The notes under the pieces: generated by a model
The model's database searches: none
Told to the model about the DNA's origin: nothing
What the model saw: only the letters and a program-made list of their open reading frames with translations
Assembly (NCBI RefSeq): GCF_023053635.1
Contig: NC_086175.1
Coordinates: forward strand, 121,718,740 to 121,782,739
DNA length: 64,000 nucleotides
From: Elgaria multicarinata webbii
Lineage: Eukaryota > Chordata > Lepidosauria > Squamata > Anguidae
Direction: 5' to 3'
Translations under genes and position numbers: made by a program
In this document: in pieces, positions 10,916 through 22,499 of the stretch
Layout: every line of letters starts with the position of its first letter
Numbering within the stretch: the stretch's first letter is position 1

Positions 10916-11025
10916 GAAGACTGTTTGAAGGGTGCACAGTCCAAGTTTGGTTTTGAAAGCAAAGAACCCAATGAGGGGAGAACATCAGGGGCCTTGAAAT
11001 TGTCCATCAGCAGTTAGCACCAGGG

Positions 11026-11182
11026 TAGGGTGACCATATGAAAAGGAGGACAGGGCTCCTGTATCTTTAACAGTTGCATAGAAAAGGTAATTTCAGCAGG
11101 TGTCATTTGTATATATGGAGAACCTGGGGAAATTTCCTCTTCATCACAATAGTTAAAGCTGCAGGAGCTATACTAGAGTGAC
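11026..11182. mobile_element. hAT-like MITE half copy
   Basis: It begins 'tagggtgaccatatg' and runs to the family's internal 'actagagtgacc' boundary. It is one half of the double element seen whole at 53235-53551. Confidence 0.85.
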
Positions 11183-11695
11183 CAGGGCCCTGTCTACACG
11201 TTGTACTGAAGGCGCATGCATGCACCCCCAGTACGACCCCAAAATGATGGTGTAGACGGCAGCCCAGAAGAGACGGAGGAGGCGGCAGCTGGGGAACTGG
11301 CCGCGTCCTTGCCGCCGCCTCCCCGCCACCGCCGCCGCCTCCCCGCCAGCCTCCTGCTGCCGGGGTAAGAGCGACCCGGGTCTGAGAGCTCGGCTTCCGC
11401 CGAGGGCCTTCTTCCGCCGAGCTCTCCGACCCAGGTGGCTCTTTCGCCGGGGGGGGGGGGGCGCTGGGGGAGGCAAAGACAGAATTACAACAGTGGAGGT
11501 GAGCAGCGGCGGCAAGGACGCGGCCGAAGAGGCCAGAAACTTTTCGCCCCATCCCCGCGAGGGGCAATGCGGAGCCGCCTCCGCCTCTTCTGGCCTGAAG
11601 ATCAGCATCTACACTAGGAGTTTCGGGGCGCCCTGGAGGCGCACGCAAGCGCCTTCAGGGTGCCCCGACGACTCTGTGTAGATTTGCTCTTAGTC
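11183..11695. repeat. GC-rich repeat-like block, ends loosely inverted
   Basis: About 0.4 kb of the block is very GC- and CpG-rich. The edges 'ccctgtctacac' and 'gtgtagatttgctctta' look like weak inverted ends, and a second inverted pair (gagctcggcttccgcc / ggcg-gagctc type) lies at 11380-11425. It fits a GC-rich non-autonomous transposon better than a gene promoter: the long ORFs on both strands are low-complexity Pro, Arg, Ala and Gly sequence with no recognisable domain. Confidence 0.45.
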
Positions 11696-12091
11696 TTCAG
11701 TGCAGACAGTTGTGTAGTTCAGTTCCTTGCTGTTTCTTTTCCCTATTTTGTTTTAGTGCATTCGTTTTGTTTGTCTAAATGTGTTATTGTGTTTTTAAAA
11801 TTTTATGCTGCTGCTGGCTTTTACTCTGTTTTTTTTTTCCTATTCTTCTTAATATTTGCGAACCACCCAGATAGCTTTGGTTATTAGACAGAATAGAAAT
11901 GTCATAATACAATAAAATACATAAAACCAACTCCAAAACCTGAGAGCCTTACTACCCAAGGCTTTTATTGTGTGCTCACTCACAGTATGGGTCCATTACA
12001 CGATTTCCATTATCACAAATAATACTAGACTTTCCTTGTTAGAAGTAAAAACTCTGTTAAAATGGTTGCAAATCATGGGAGACGCCCTGGA

Positions 12092-12192
12092 TAGGGTGAC
12101 CATATGGAAAAGAGGAGAGGGCTCTTGTATCTTTAATAGTTGTATAGAAAAGGGAATTTCAGCCCTGTCCTCCTTTCCATATGGTGACCCTA
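12092..12192. mobile_element. Short hAT-like MITE with perfect 8-bp target duplication
   Basis: A 101-bp element runs from TAGGGTGACC to GGTGACCCTA. It is flanked on both sides by GCCCTGGA (12084-12091 and 12193-12200). The 8-bp duplication and the TAGGG terminus fit the hAT superfamily. It is an internal deletion form of the family. Confidence 0.93.
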
Positions 12193-12754
12193 GCCCTGGA
12201 CGATGATGATGTTGTGTAAAGGACCTGCAAACAACCGAAGGCAAGGAATCATGAGCTCACAATAAAAGCCTTGTGTAGAAAGGCTCTTAGTTTCAGTGAA
12301 AGGAGCTCTGTTTTTGGTATGAGTAAAGCAAACTGGCAGGCTGCCCGAGCACACATTCGGTTAAAAAAAAGGCTTTTCAAAAAAGCTTAAAGCAAATTGC
12401 TGACAAGCTATTCTTGTACATTTCCTGCTTACATATTTTTTTAAAAAAAGGTGCATATGCTGGCGAATGGGCTCACCTGGATGCATACCTACACAGGAAG
12501 ACAGAAGTGGGAGGAGATAAATGAGGGAGGGGGAAATAAGTGGTGGTGGAGACCACAGGTAGATATTGCTGCTTTCGTGGCTTGCTCCGTCCACAGCTAT
12601 GAATTGGAGTTTGCTGATCATGGCAGAATAAAATAGCGCAAAATATCAGGATACCTTCTGAAGTGCGAAATGTACCTTGAAATCCTGTGTTTTAAAAAGC
12701 AACAGCCCCAAACAATGACCTTCTTCCGCAAGCACCCAGAGATTCCCCCAATGA

Positions 12755-13105
12755 GGTAGTGCCCGCTTCAGGTTTTGGGGAGCTGTTGGACAAGACACCC
12801 TCATTGGGCCCCCTTTATTTGCTCAGTCTATTCCCTCACTGCCACTATCACGAGCCTCTACCTATCTTCCTCATTTTGCTTGCTTGCCAAAGCAGAGAGC
12901 AAGTGAACAAGCAGGCAGCAACAACTACTCCTTCCTTCCTTCCTTCCTTCCCTCTTTGTTTGCTCACCTCTCTGGGTGAACAAGCAGTTGCAGTGTTAAA
13001 TAGGAGGAGCAGGTCAAGGCGGCTCTTGTCAGCGGGCCACCTAGATAAGATATGGGTCCTCAACAAGTGCCCAATCATGCCGACTCTTGACACTGGCCCG
13101 GTAAC
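12755..13105 (+). repeat. Unclassified repeat, shared with 20185-20530
   Basis: The order of blocks (tgggg..agacacc-type start, 'tcaccac/actgccactatcac', 'gcaagtgaacaagcaggcagc', 'gtgcccaatcatgcc') recurs at 20185-20530. A (CTTC)n run lies inside at about 12930. Family unknown, no coding capacity. Confidence 0.5.
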
Positions 13106-13224
13106 CAAGAATCAGCTAGTACCTTTCACTACGAATCCCCCAGACACCCTGAAATGTTCATGTGGATCAGCCTGCATATTACACCTTACGCTTGGTGGCC
13201 CAGAGCATCTTTTATCAGCTTAGG

Positions 13225-13750
13225 CTGATATACAACAATGCCCTTATCTGGACAGAGATAGCCTAGCTACAGTTATCCATGCTCTGATAACCTCTCGCCT
13301 GGATTACTGCAATGCGTTCTACGTGGGGCTGCCTTTGAAAACAGTCCAGAAGCTTCAGCTGGTACAAAACAGGGCAGCGAGATTGTTAACGGGGACTGGC
13401 CAGCATGGTCGTATTATGCCAGTACTTTTCCAGCAGCACTGTCTGCTAGTCCATTTCTGGGCTGATTCAAAGTGCTGATATTAACATTCAAAGCCCTGAA
13501 CAGCTTGGGGCCAGGTTACCTGAAGGATCATCTCCTCCCGTATGTACCAGCCCAGACCCTAAATATATGGCTTCTTATATCTTTTTGTCCTGTTATGGTT
13601 GGGTTGGGCTCAGCCCTGGGGCAAACGGGCTGACCACCACCTTCCAAGACATGTTTGGTGGCGACCTGAGAGACAGGCTTTTCCACAGCCACTCCCAGGC
13701 TGTGGAATTCCCTCCCAAGGGAGGCTAGGTTTGTTCCCTCTCTGCTGTCC
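13225..13750 (+). mobile_element. L2-type LINE reverse transcriptase C-terminal fragment
   Basis: The text 'acctctcgcctggattactgcaatgc' reads SRLDYCNA, then VQNRAARLL, the classic thumb region of L2 and CR1 reverse transcriptases. Frames are broken; the copy is old. Confidence 0.75.
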
Positions 13751-13780
13751 ATCCACCAGCAGGCAAAGACTGCTTTATTT

Positions 13781-13921
13781 TAGGGTGACCATATGAAAAA
13801 GAGGGCAGGGCTCCTGTATCTTTAGCAGTTGTATAGAAAAGGGAATTTCTGCAGGTGTCATTTGTATGCATGCAGCACCTGGTGAAATTCCCTTTTCATC
13901 ACAGCAGTTAAAGCTGCAGGG
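13781..13921. mobile_element. hAT-like MITE half copy
   Basis: It begins 'tagggtgaccatatgaaaaa' and stops at 'ttaaagctgcagg', where other sequence starts. Confidence 0.85.
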
Positions 13922-14077
13922 AGGTTCACAATGTCTTCAAAATGACCCACAAACTTCCATGAGTGGCCAGTCACAAGTGTGCTATAAATTGCTCGTTTAG
14001 AGTCGCCCATAGCCTGTTAAGTCTGTGCCTCAACCTGCCTTCACCCTCTAAGGGACAAAAGTGCATGCTGCTGTCTG

Positions 14078-14130
14078 CGCTTCCATCCTCCAGATGTGTT
14101 GGATTACAACTCCCATCATTCCCAGCCAGA
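14078..14130. repeat. Fragment of cttccccaacctggtg-type MITE
   Basis: It contains 'ccagatgtgttggattacaa ctcccatcattcccagcc', the core of the palindromic family. Confidence 0.55.
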
Positions 14131-14149
14131 TTCACCTTTGTCTTAATCT

Positions 14150-14450
14150 TACCCCATATCCTAAAGCCCGACTGGTGCCAACGCTGATTTTATTCCGGCG
14201 CCAATTGAAAACATGGCTTTTTAACAAAGCTTTTAATGGTTGAATTCACTAGGCACATTGTTTTAACTGTTTTAATAGTTTTACTACTTTTAAATTATAT
14301 ATTGTTTTAACTTGGTTTATGGTTTAATTTGTTTTTAGCTGTGTATATTTACTTTTTTTATACTGTATGCTTTTATTTGTATGCTGCCCTGAGATCTTAT
14401 TGATATAGGGCAGGATATAAATGTTTTAAATTAAATAAATAAATAAAGCA
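14150..14450 (+). mobile_element. L2-type LINE 3' end
   Basis: Nearly the same as 9280-9560: 'acatggctttttaacaaagc', then the 3' UTR and the tail 'gccctgagatcttattgata tagggcagg'. Confidence 0.8.
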
Positions 14451-15238
14451 GGCCATGCCTTTGTTTCAATTTCACAGGCAAGGTTCTACGATATACAGCC
14501 AGGTCTTCTGTTGAAGGTGTTCAGTTGGAGTTAGCAGACGGTGTTCCTTGGATCTCACGCTGAATTTTCTTCCAGGAGGTCCAACTTCACTTTTAGGACG
14601 TAAGAAGAGCCATGCCAGATCAGAACCAAGGCCTCTGATCCTGGGAGTAATATACAGCCATTATAATGAGGCTATCATAATAACTGATAGCCTTATCTTC
14701 CACCTACTTCCTGATACAATTATTATTCTGGTACGACGTAAGATATCACTTTGCAGCCTATCATATCAATGCGGGCCACTATTAGAAATTAAGTTTCTCG
14801 GTTTCTTTACTTGACTGCCCTTTTTCTGTCCTTTGTGTTTGCTAATAAAACTAACTCTTGGGTTATTAACCAGGTGTGTCAGGATCCAGGTAGATTCTGG
14901 ACAATCTTATCTCATGCCACGTTACTGATTTTACACAGAACGGCAGGATATTTATCTTCTGAATTCAATAAACGCTGTGTACCTTGGGTGGCTTTCTTCT
15001 GCACTGATAACACTCACATATCCCTAAATAGCATGAGCAAGTGCTACGTGTGAAAATGACCTTCAGAATCCAACATTTAGCAGGCCTGCTGCACCTTCCA
15101 AACCTACAAATGTTTTTTTAAAAAAAAACATGTGAGGAGTTGAACATGCAATTTGTTATATGTAAGAAGAGAGAGGGTCTGGTGAAGGAAGGACCAATTC
15201 AAGATCACTGGGAGAACAGATGCTTTGGACACACAGTG
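14451..15238. other. Unassigned DNA
   Basis: No exon or recognised repeat apart from short SINE-like words near 14610 (agatcagaaccaaggcc). I see nothing else I can support. Confidence 0.4.
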
Positions 15239-15549
15239 TAGGGTGACCATATGGAAAAGAGGACAGGGCTCCTGTATCTTTAACAGTTGTATAGAAAAGA
15301 GAATGTCAGGAGGTGTCATTGGTATGGATGCAGCACCTGATGAAATGCCCTCTTCATCACAATCATTAAAGCTGCAGGTACTATACTAGAGTGACCACAT
15401 ACAAAAGAGGGCAGGGCTCCTGCAGCTTTAACGATTGTGATGAAGAGGGAATTTCACCAATGACACATGCTGGAATTCCCTTTTCTATACAACTCTTAAA
15501 GATACAGGAGATACAGGAGCCCTGTCCTCCTTTTCATATGGTCCCCCTA
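15239..15549. mobile_element. hAT-like MITE, full double form
   Basis: TAGGGTGACC at the left and GGTCCCCCTA at the right enclose two inverted halves that meet at 'actagagtgacc'. No clear 8-bp target duplication remains. Confidence 0.85.
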
Positions 15550-15879
15550 AATTCTAGAGAACCCCAAAGGGCTGGTTTTGGCGTACAGGCCTGAGGTTCC
15601 CTACTCCTAGTATAGACAATATTGAGCTAGATGGACTCCATGGTCTGACCTTATGGAAAGCAGCTTCCTAGGTTTGTATAATTAAAAAAAAATGTAACCA
15701 GAAATACTTCACTTACTAAATGGGATATTGAGATTGGTGGCTATCAAAAGGGATGCATAAATCAATGCAGTCTGTTGGGAGTAGGTTTCAAGGGCTATAG
15801 GGGACGTCAGTTAAGTCAGGGCTGATTCACACATATATGTACATCACTTACTTCCTCTGCTCTTGGTTACTGTCTTGGA

Positions 15880-16100
15880 GGACATCTTACCCAACCCCTT
15901 GCTCAAGGCAGGAATGTTGTAATTACAGGATTCCTTTCAAATTGTTGTCCAGCTTCTGCTTATATACCTCCAGCAAAGGAGTGGCCACCACCTTCCAAGG
16001 CAGCCTGTGACACTGTTAAACAGCTTTTACCATTAAGATGTTTCTGCTAATCTGACTCCTTTTAATGTCTACCCATTCATTCTAGTCCTGTACCCATGGC
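15880..16100 (-). mobile_element. Old CR1 3' fragment
   Basis: It carries 'gttgtccagcttctgctta', 'ggagtggccaccaccttcca' and 'aagatgtttctgctaatctg', the antisense of an older CR1 subfamily's 3' end. Confidence 0.7.
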
Positions 16101-16427
16101 AAAACAATAAAATAAGACAAAAGAAGTATCAGTTTTATTTCTTGGTTCATGTGAGAAGTCCCCATGTTTTGAACAAATTGTAAAAATGGATTGGTAATTC
16201 AAGAAGTGGAAATGCTATTTTATTGTGGGGGTGGGCAGAAGATAGATTGAGATCTGCTGGTAGATCTCTGGGTGATTTGTTGAAGATTGGCAAGGATTTC
16301 TGACAACCGATTGTTTAACAATAGCAACAATCAAATGACACACACACACCCCACACACCAAATTAGGTAGCTGAAAAATAATGCTTTGACCAGATTCTTT
16401 TATACACTTGTTTCTAGTACTGGTCAT

Positions 16428-16803
16428 TGTGGTAAATAACTGGCAAGGAGTCCAACTGCATGAAGATGAGGCATCCCAAACAGGCGGCCCCGTCCTGGTT
16501 TTTATTAAGAACTAAGTGGTTACATTTCTTGTTTACAAGTTATGATTGGTTGTTGCGTACAGCATGTTAATGCATGATTACCTCGTGCACAGAAGGTGCT
16601 GTTAGTGTGTGTTCAGCATGAATATATCATATAAGGGTTAAGGAAATGCGTGATCATGGTGCCTTCAGTACTGTATTGTATTCTCTGTGGCTCTTGCATC
16701 AGCACTTTCTTGCCATGGTTAGCCAGTGCCAAGATGTTCCTTAGCAAGACTGGTCTGCCAATACTGAATGTGTGCCAGAGAGGAACAACAATAACCCCTA
16801 CAT
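16428..16803 (-). mobile_element. Solo LTR (family A), fossil
   Basis: An LTR about 375 bp long in minus orientation, with TG...CA-type ends (tgtaggggttattg ... tttaccaca), a TATA-like stretch and an AATAAAA signal. It is closely related to the LTRs at 29849-30295 and 38231-38637. A GTCAT flank on both sides is a possible 5-bp target duplication. No internal viral genes are adjacent, as expected after LTR-LTR recombination. Confidence 0.82.
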
Positions 16804-17044
16804 GTCATAATTTCCTGAGTTAAGCATGCATTCAGAATCAGCCTGTTCCTTCATTCCTAGCATATGTCCACCCACCTGAGCTGTATTTTGCTCTTGGCTC
16901 CAATTGGTGGGCCTTGGGGTCCTAGTAAAAACTAAAGTTGATGTTCTTATTTGCAAGCCTGAAATCTGCCCACTCTTGTCTTATTCCAGAAAATGTAATT
17001 CAGCAAATCTTCCAAAACCCACTATAATAATGGTGTTAATAGAT

Positions 17045-17290
17045 GCTTTTAAAAAAGTGAATGGCTGGGTGGGGGGGCATTGGGGGGTTGCTTCTGGGAA
17101 GGAAAGGGCAAACTTTCCTCACTCTGCAACCCCCTCTCAAAAAAACACCCCTCACATGGCAATCAGGTTTTTAAAAGCTGGTTATCATGTGGGGGGGGGG
17201 GAGAATATGTTATGTGCGTATGTGTGGAACTGTGTGTGTGTGAGAGAGAGAATTAATAAGTGTGTGCTATGTGAGAGAATGGGCCTGTTC
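17045..17290. other. Low-complexity G-rich and GT/GA stretches
   Basis: Poly-G runs (gggtgggggggcattgggggg), a (tg)n run and a (ga)n run occur here. The open frame over it is not protein-like. Confidence 0.6.
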
Positions 17291-17478
17291 TAAGCCATGG
17301 TTAGGCTGCTAACCTTTTGCAGCAAGTGGTTGGTGAACCATGGTTATGTAGCTGCCATGGTTAGAAATAGTTCACAAGACACACTACATCATGGTTCACA
17401 TGACATGCTAAGCCATAATGTTTAGCTCAAAATGCTTAACCATCATGGTTTAGTGTATTGTCTGAACAGGGCCAAGGT
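17287..17478. mobile_element. Foldback MITE (aaccatggtt family)
   Basis: The ends 'ggcctgttctaagccatgg' and 'gtctgaacagggcc' are inverted, with repeated 'aaccatggtt' and 'taaccatcatggtttag' words. Related sequence lies at 41000-41130 and 22150-22265. Confidence 0.6.
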
Positions 17479-17875
17479 GTGTGAGTGTATGTAAGAGTGA
17501 CCCTGCCCACTTTCACTCCGCCCACTTTCACTCCACCCACTTCTTGTGAGGGAGGGACACTCACCTATGGGACATGGCCTCCAAAAGGTTCCCTAAAAGA
17601 TAATATGGACCTTGGGCCAAAACAGGTTTGCACCCCTGCACTATATGAACAAACTGTCTTCTTCTCTCAGCTGCCCTTTACGTAAACTAGAACCTGTTTG
17701 AAGCACCTGTGAGAAGCACACTTAAAACACACACAGGATTTGAAGTTGAGGGCCAAGCTAGATGTAGCAGCAGCAAAACCATCTGTCTGGGTCACCGAGC
17801 AATCCCTAGAACGCAGAGAGATGGGGAAAGACTTTATGAGCAGCATGAGTAGTTGGAAGCAGGGCCATGCAGCCT

Positions 17876-17935
17876 GGGGATAATGGGAGCTATAGTTGAA
17901 CACATCAGGAGCACACCAGGTCAGGGAAGGCTGCT
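17876..17935. repeat. Fragment of the cttccccaacctggtg-type MITE
   Basis: It contains 'tgggagctatagttgaacac atcaggagcacaccaggtca'. Confidence 0.5.
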
Positions 17936-17939
17936 AAAA

Positions 17940-20125
17940 GAGAACAATCAAACAAAAATTATAACAGAAGTTCAAAGATCAAGGTTGAACATGGCCTTTT
18001 TTCTTGATAAGGCACAGGAGATCTAAAGTTTCTTGATAAGGCACAGGAGGCCAAAGGTTTCTTCACAGACTGAAGACATGTGGTTCTCCTGGACACAGCT
18101 GAGTAAATCGCAATCATTACAAACCTTAAGAAGTCTGGTTGCTTAGAAAATTATCAGTGGTCATAATGGGAATAAAGAACTTTAAGCATGTTTCTTCAGT
18201 GAAACAGCATTCAATCCATTGTGTTTGATGTAAAAGGAAAAGAAAAGGCCCTCTGCGCACTTGTTAAGACCCAATTGAAAACTTCCAAGCCTATCGTAAA
18301 TGTTTAGGAATCACAAACATTTAAGAAAAAAGGGACAAAGAAGGAGAGACCATCCTTTTTTTGCTTTGTTTCACTTCTTTTAATTGTCATCTTATCAGAA
18401 ATATGACTGCAAATATAAAAGTATTTTCTTTTCTTTTTGTAGGGAGAAAAATACCTGCAAGTATAAAATTCCCTGAGTTACCTGCATCAAAAATGTATAA
18501 AAAATTATCAGACCGTACACATTCCTGTCTCAGTTCGTTCAGGTAACTGAGATGCTATTTGCCTTGTTTCGTTTTGTTTTCTTGTTAGAACGTCCTCCCA
18601 CAGCTTAAGACACACACATCAGAATTAATGACAGTGTTTCATTAATTACCATTGCAAAATGGTGTAATTCTACAAGCAATTCTGAACAGAAAGTAATGCA
18701 GGTTGAGGGCATGTTTGACGTATTATACAGCAGAATGTGACACTTCCAGTTATAACTGTTGTAGTACCTCCTAAAGGTGCATTAAAATTACCCTACCCTG
18801 ATCCTGCAAGGGAGATCTATGCACATGAGGAGGCTTCCAGGTACACCTCCACTTGCAGGATCAGAATCCACAGGTGTCAATTTGAAGTGCATCCCAATGT
18901 GGGTGCCATCTACTGCTTTCACTACAATGCACATTTGAATGAACATCCCCATCCACCTGGTCATGAGTAAACAGTGCCTTTTAAAATCAAGAGTAGAATT
19001 TGATATGGATAATGGGATTTGCATATACATAAGCCTGGACACTGAAATCTTTGGTTACTCAACCCTGAAATTAAATCTGCTGGTACAAATGGGACAGTTA
19101 AAATCATAGGGATGTAGAAATGGGATACATAGCAATATACCATTTTGCTAAAATAAAAAATGTCCAGGTTTCAAAGTCAACAGAAGGTTCTCTTTACAAA
19201 TAACTATTGCAAGAAATGATTGAGGAAAAATTATTAGAAATAATAGTTAACCAATGAAAGTCCCCACGCATCACTGTATGGCCCTTTGCAGCTGGACTGG
19301 TATATGAAGACAACAACCCACTCAACTAGCATCTACTCAGTCAAATGCTAGCCTAGAAATATTTTAATAAGTAAATTCACAGCTGATGCAAATGAGATTA
19401 TTATGTACTCAGGTTTCCCAGAGTATAAAATTCCATGGGAGAAGCAAGGTACTTTTGAGAGAAGGTACTTTCTTTCACTCCATATCATGTATTTTGATTC
19501 ATCCCAATTGCTCTATGAATGGGAGGCTCTGCTGAGATAGGTCAGTGTCCAAAGAATTGCTTTAGGCATGCCCCCAAACCTGGCTATGCCTAGTGAATTT
19601 TTTTTTTCTATTTTAACTTTCACTTTGAACAGCAGAAGCCTAGATCCATGCCAAGTGCTTTTGAAACTCCTCTCAATTTTAGCAGAGTTTAACAATGTGG
19701 CACAGACATTAAAGAACCCTCCTTTGGCAACACTCAATCAAGAATTTTGTTTGGGTTCAGTCCATGGGAAATTATAAGTCATTCTATGAGTGACCAACAA
19801 TATGAGACCTTGGCCTCATATGAGCTGCTGGGCTATATTTCAAGCTTATTGTTGGTATAATCGTTCCCTCTATATCTGATGTTTGGAGGTGAGTGCCAGT
19901 GCGTATGTACCCAAAACAGCAGCATCTACACCCAAGGGGTAGGTAGGAGCAGGTTTGGGGGGAAACCCGAGGTTTGCAGAAGTATGAACAAATCTGTGGG
20001 GGGGACGGGACTCTAAGGGAGGTAAAAAAAAGCCAATACCGCCCAATAAGGACTGAGTGTTGGCAGGGGGACAGAAAACTGGGTGGAAGGGAGGAATGGA
20101 GTGTCATAGAAGAGGGCATGGGTGA
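17940..20125. other. Unassigned AT-rich intergenic DNA
   Basis: About 2.2 kb with no recognised gene and no confident repeat. Small inverted words (ctgatcctgcaagg / cacttgcaggatcag) sit at 18798-18862. The open frame at 18737-18970 shows no family resemblance. Confidence 0.45.
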
Positions 20126-20127
20126 CT

Positions 20128-20185
20128 GACTAGAACACAGGAAGCTGCCCTATACTGAGGTCAGATTCTTGGGCCCAGTGTCAGC
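20128..20185 (-). repeat. SINE fragment (tRNA-Ala-like family), distal end
   Basis: 'acacaggaagctgccctata ctgaggtcag' is the common distal end of the tRNA-headed SINE whose other part is at 20540-20700. Confidence 0.55.
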
Positions 20186-20530
20186 TCTAGGTTTTTGAGA
20201 CCCTTTGGGCAAGACCTCCTCAATGAATGTCCTCCCTCATTCAGTGAGTCCACCTTCTCACCACCATTATCACCAGCTGCTTCTGCTCCTCCTCCTCTTT
20301 CTCATTATTGCAACCACTTGCGTGCTTGACAGGCAGAAAGATGATGAGCAAGCAGGCCATGGCATCTACTGCTCCTCCTTCTCAACATCACTGTTGTCTG
20401 GGCCAGGGCCAGAGGCAGGTGAACAAGCAGGTTGCAATGGTGAAGAGGAGCAGCAACTCCAGGGAATTCTCATCAGTGGGCTCCTACCACCATGTGAGCC
20501 CTCGACACGTGCCAAATCATGCCTACCCAT
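20185..20530 (+). repeat. Unclassified repeat, shared with 12755-13105
   Basis: Same block order as the 12.8-kb copy, including 'gaacaagcaggttgcaatgg' and 'acgtgccaaatcatgcc'. It is inserted in the SINE, splitting it into 20128-20185 and 20535-20700. Confidence 0.5.
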
Positions 20531-20534
20531 AATG

Positions 20535-20705
20535 GTGTCCCTGATTGGTCCATCCAGCCCAGTATTGTCAACGCTGACTAGCAGTGGTTCTCCAAGGTTG
20601 CAGGCAGGATTTCTTTCCTAGACCTACCTACCTGTAGATGCTGGGGACCTTCTGCATGCAAAGCATGTGCTGTGCCACCAACCTACATCCTCTCTCCTTA
20701 GGGGA
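20535..20705 (-). repeat. SINE, tRNA-Ala-like family (head end)
   Basis: On the minus strand the head carries a 'gcaaagcatgtgctttgcatgc'-type anticodon region with TGC, as in tRNA-Ala. The body 'gtattgtcaacgctgactag cagtggttctccaa' is the standard body of this family. Confidence 0.65.
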
Positions 20706-20744
20706 ACGCTCTGAAACATTTTGTTGCAGATCCCACTTGTTTGC

Positions 20745-21078
20745 AAATTAACATGGGAGAGGGCCTTCTCAGTGGCTGCTCCAGTGCTTTGGAACTCTCT
20801 TCCCGGGGAAGCTAGACTGGCTCCCTCCTTGATGGGCTTTTGGAAGCAGGCAAAAACTTGTTTGTTCCAGCAGGCCTTTGGAGAATAATCTGGTCCTCCA
20901 TCTATGTTAAGGACTTGTAAAATTGTCATGTATTTTAAACATTTATGTTTTAGTGTTGTTGTTATTGTTGTTATTATTATTATTATAATATATTGTACAT
21001 TTCTTATCCTAGGTTTAAAATGTATATATTTTAAATTTTGTAAGGCCGCCTTGAGGTCAGTATTGGGCAAAAGGCGGG

Positions 21079-21124
<46 letters not shown>

Positions 21125-21126
21125 TT
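20745..21126 (+). mobile_element. L2-type LINE 3' end with (AAT)n tail
   Basis: A degraded C-terminal ORF (ctcagtggctgctccagtgctttggaac...) is followed by 'aaggccgccttgaggtcagt attgggcaaaaggcgggata' and about 14 AAT repeats. Confidence 0.7.
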
Positions 21127-21589
21127 TTAAAAAATTACACCACCACCCTGACTGGGGCTTGGAGGGGGGACCGAATTCTTAAATGCCTGCAATCAAATTA
21201 TTAAGCATTTAGATTTGTCTAGCTTTCTCCTTAGTGGTTAAAGACAGGGCCGGCCAAATCCCAAAGCTTAAGCAGGTGGTAAAATTCCAACAAGTGGTAC
21301 AGGATGCCATTCTTTGTCTTCAAAATGGTAAACACTTACTCTCCTTCATGATTTGGTCATATTTGTGAGGCCAAGTGTACTGGCAGTTTTCAGCTGGGCT
21401 GCTTTGAAGATAATATTTGGATCTTGAATATTGAATATTGAAACTGGTCATCTACCTCATTTCCTTGGAAGGAACAGCATGACCCGAAAGAAAACCCGTG
21501 ATTCAGCAGTAAGTGACCAACATGTTTAGGTATTGGCCACGTTCAGATGTCATGCTAAACCATAGTTTTAGCATGATATGAATGAGCTT

Positions 21590-21980
21590 AGGCAGTTGCC
21601 TAGACAGACTGAAAACCCATGGTGGCTGCAAGGTGCTGCTGCGTCGATTATACGAGGCAAAAGCCACCTCACAGCGATCATAGGGCTTTCCCGCGACACT
21701 GTGACTTTAAAAAAGTCAGGGACTTACCCCGACTGTTTCGCTCGGAGTGAGGTGAGTACAGCACATTCGCTGTCTATCCTCGCTCCAGAGTCGCAGTGGA
21801 GGTGTTCCCAGGTGGATGGTGACCCCTGATTGGTTGCTGTCCACCCAGGCAGAGGACAGAAATGTACCCAGCATGCCAATGGCCACTGGAAATACTGCAC
21901 CCTTCTTCTGTGTTGGGATTAGCCACCGCCACCCCGGAACAGAGAAAGCAGCACCATGTACATTGATGGTGCTATATAAA

Positions 21981-22011
<31 letters not shown>

Positions 22012-22075
22012 TGGAGTTTTGCTTAAGGCAGCGGCAACCAAACGCCATATAAGCAGCCGCTAGGTGAGCCTTGTG
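21590..22075. mobile_element. Non-autonomous TIR element (gggctgcttatatgg family)
   Basis: One of three copies (also 42729-43116 and about 44020-44385). Shared blocks: 'gtgactttaaaaa-gtcaggg acttacc', 'agagtcgcagtggaggtgtt', 'gggattagccaccgccacc', 'gccatataagcagcc'. This copy is interrupted at 21950-22015 by an L2 tail with (AAT)n. Confidence 0.6.
21948..22012 (+). repeat. L2-type tail with (AAT)n, inserted in a TIR element
   Basis: 'gcaccatgtacattgatggt gctatataaataaataaa' then (aat)n. The same tail occurs at 25176-25238 and, inverted, at 56024-56090. Confidence 0.7.
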
Positions 22076-22404
22076 CCTGCCCCTGCTCTTTCTCAAATGA
22101 TTGGAATATCAGAACTTTTCCCTTCCATTTTTGTTTATCTGTGGCTTGTTGTGTGGTCCAGACAAACTATGATTCATGTTTGAAACAAACCATGGGTTAT
22201 GAAGTGGTCTTGTTTAAACAAACCGTAGTTGACTTTAATCACATCTCAGGGTTTGAATGAAACGCTAAACCGCGGTTAAGTAAAAGTGGAAGCAAAAAGC
22301 TTCTGAACTTCTCCACATGGCTGTGGTACAAGGAGGAAGGAGCGCGTGAGCTCAAGAATCTCCTAGGATTGTTCATGTCACACTAAACTGTGGTTAGGTC
22401 GACC

Positions 22405-22490
22405 TCCCCCAATGTGGTGCCTTCCAGATGTGTTAGACTACAACTGCTATAACCCCTAGCAACAAATCTGGAGAGCACCAGGTTGGGGAA
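22405..22490. mobile_element. Palindromic MITE (cttccccaacctggtg family)
   Basis: 'caatgtggtgccttccagat gtgttagactacaactgcta' leads to 'ggagagcaccaggttgggga', an inverted pair. Confidence 0.7.
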
Positions 22491-22499
22491 AGATGATTT

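Noticed and set aside
11103-11681. Open frames of 181 and 146 codons in the 11.2-kb GC-rich block
   Set aside because: Low-complexity Pro, Arg and Ala readings on both strands; the block looks like a repeat.
18737-18970. 77-codon plus-strand frame with His and Pro-rich end
   Set aside because: No recognisable family, splice signals or conservation evidence.
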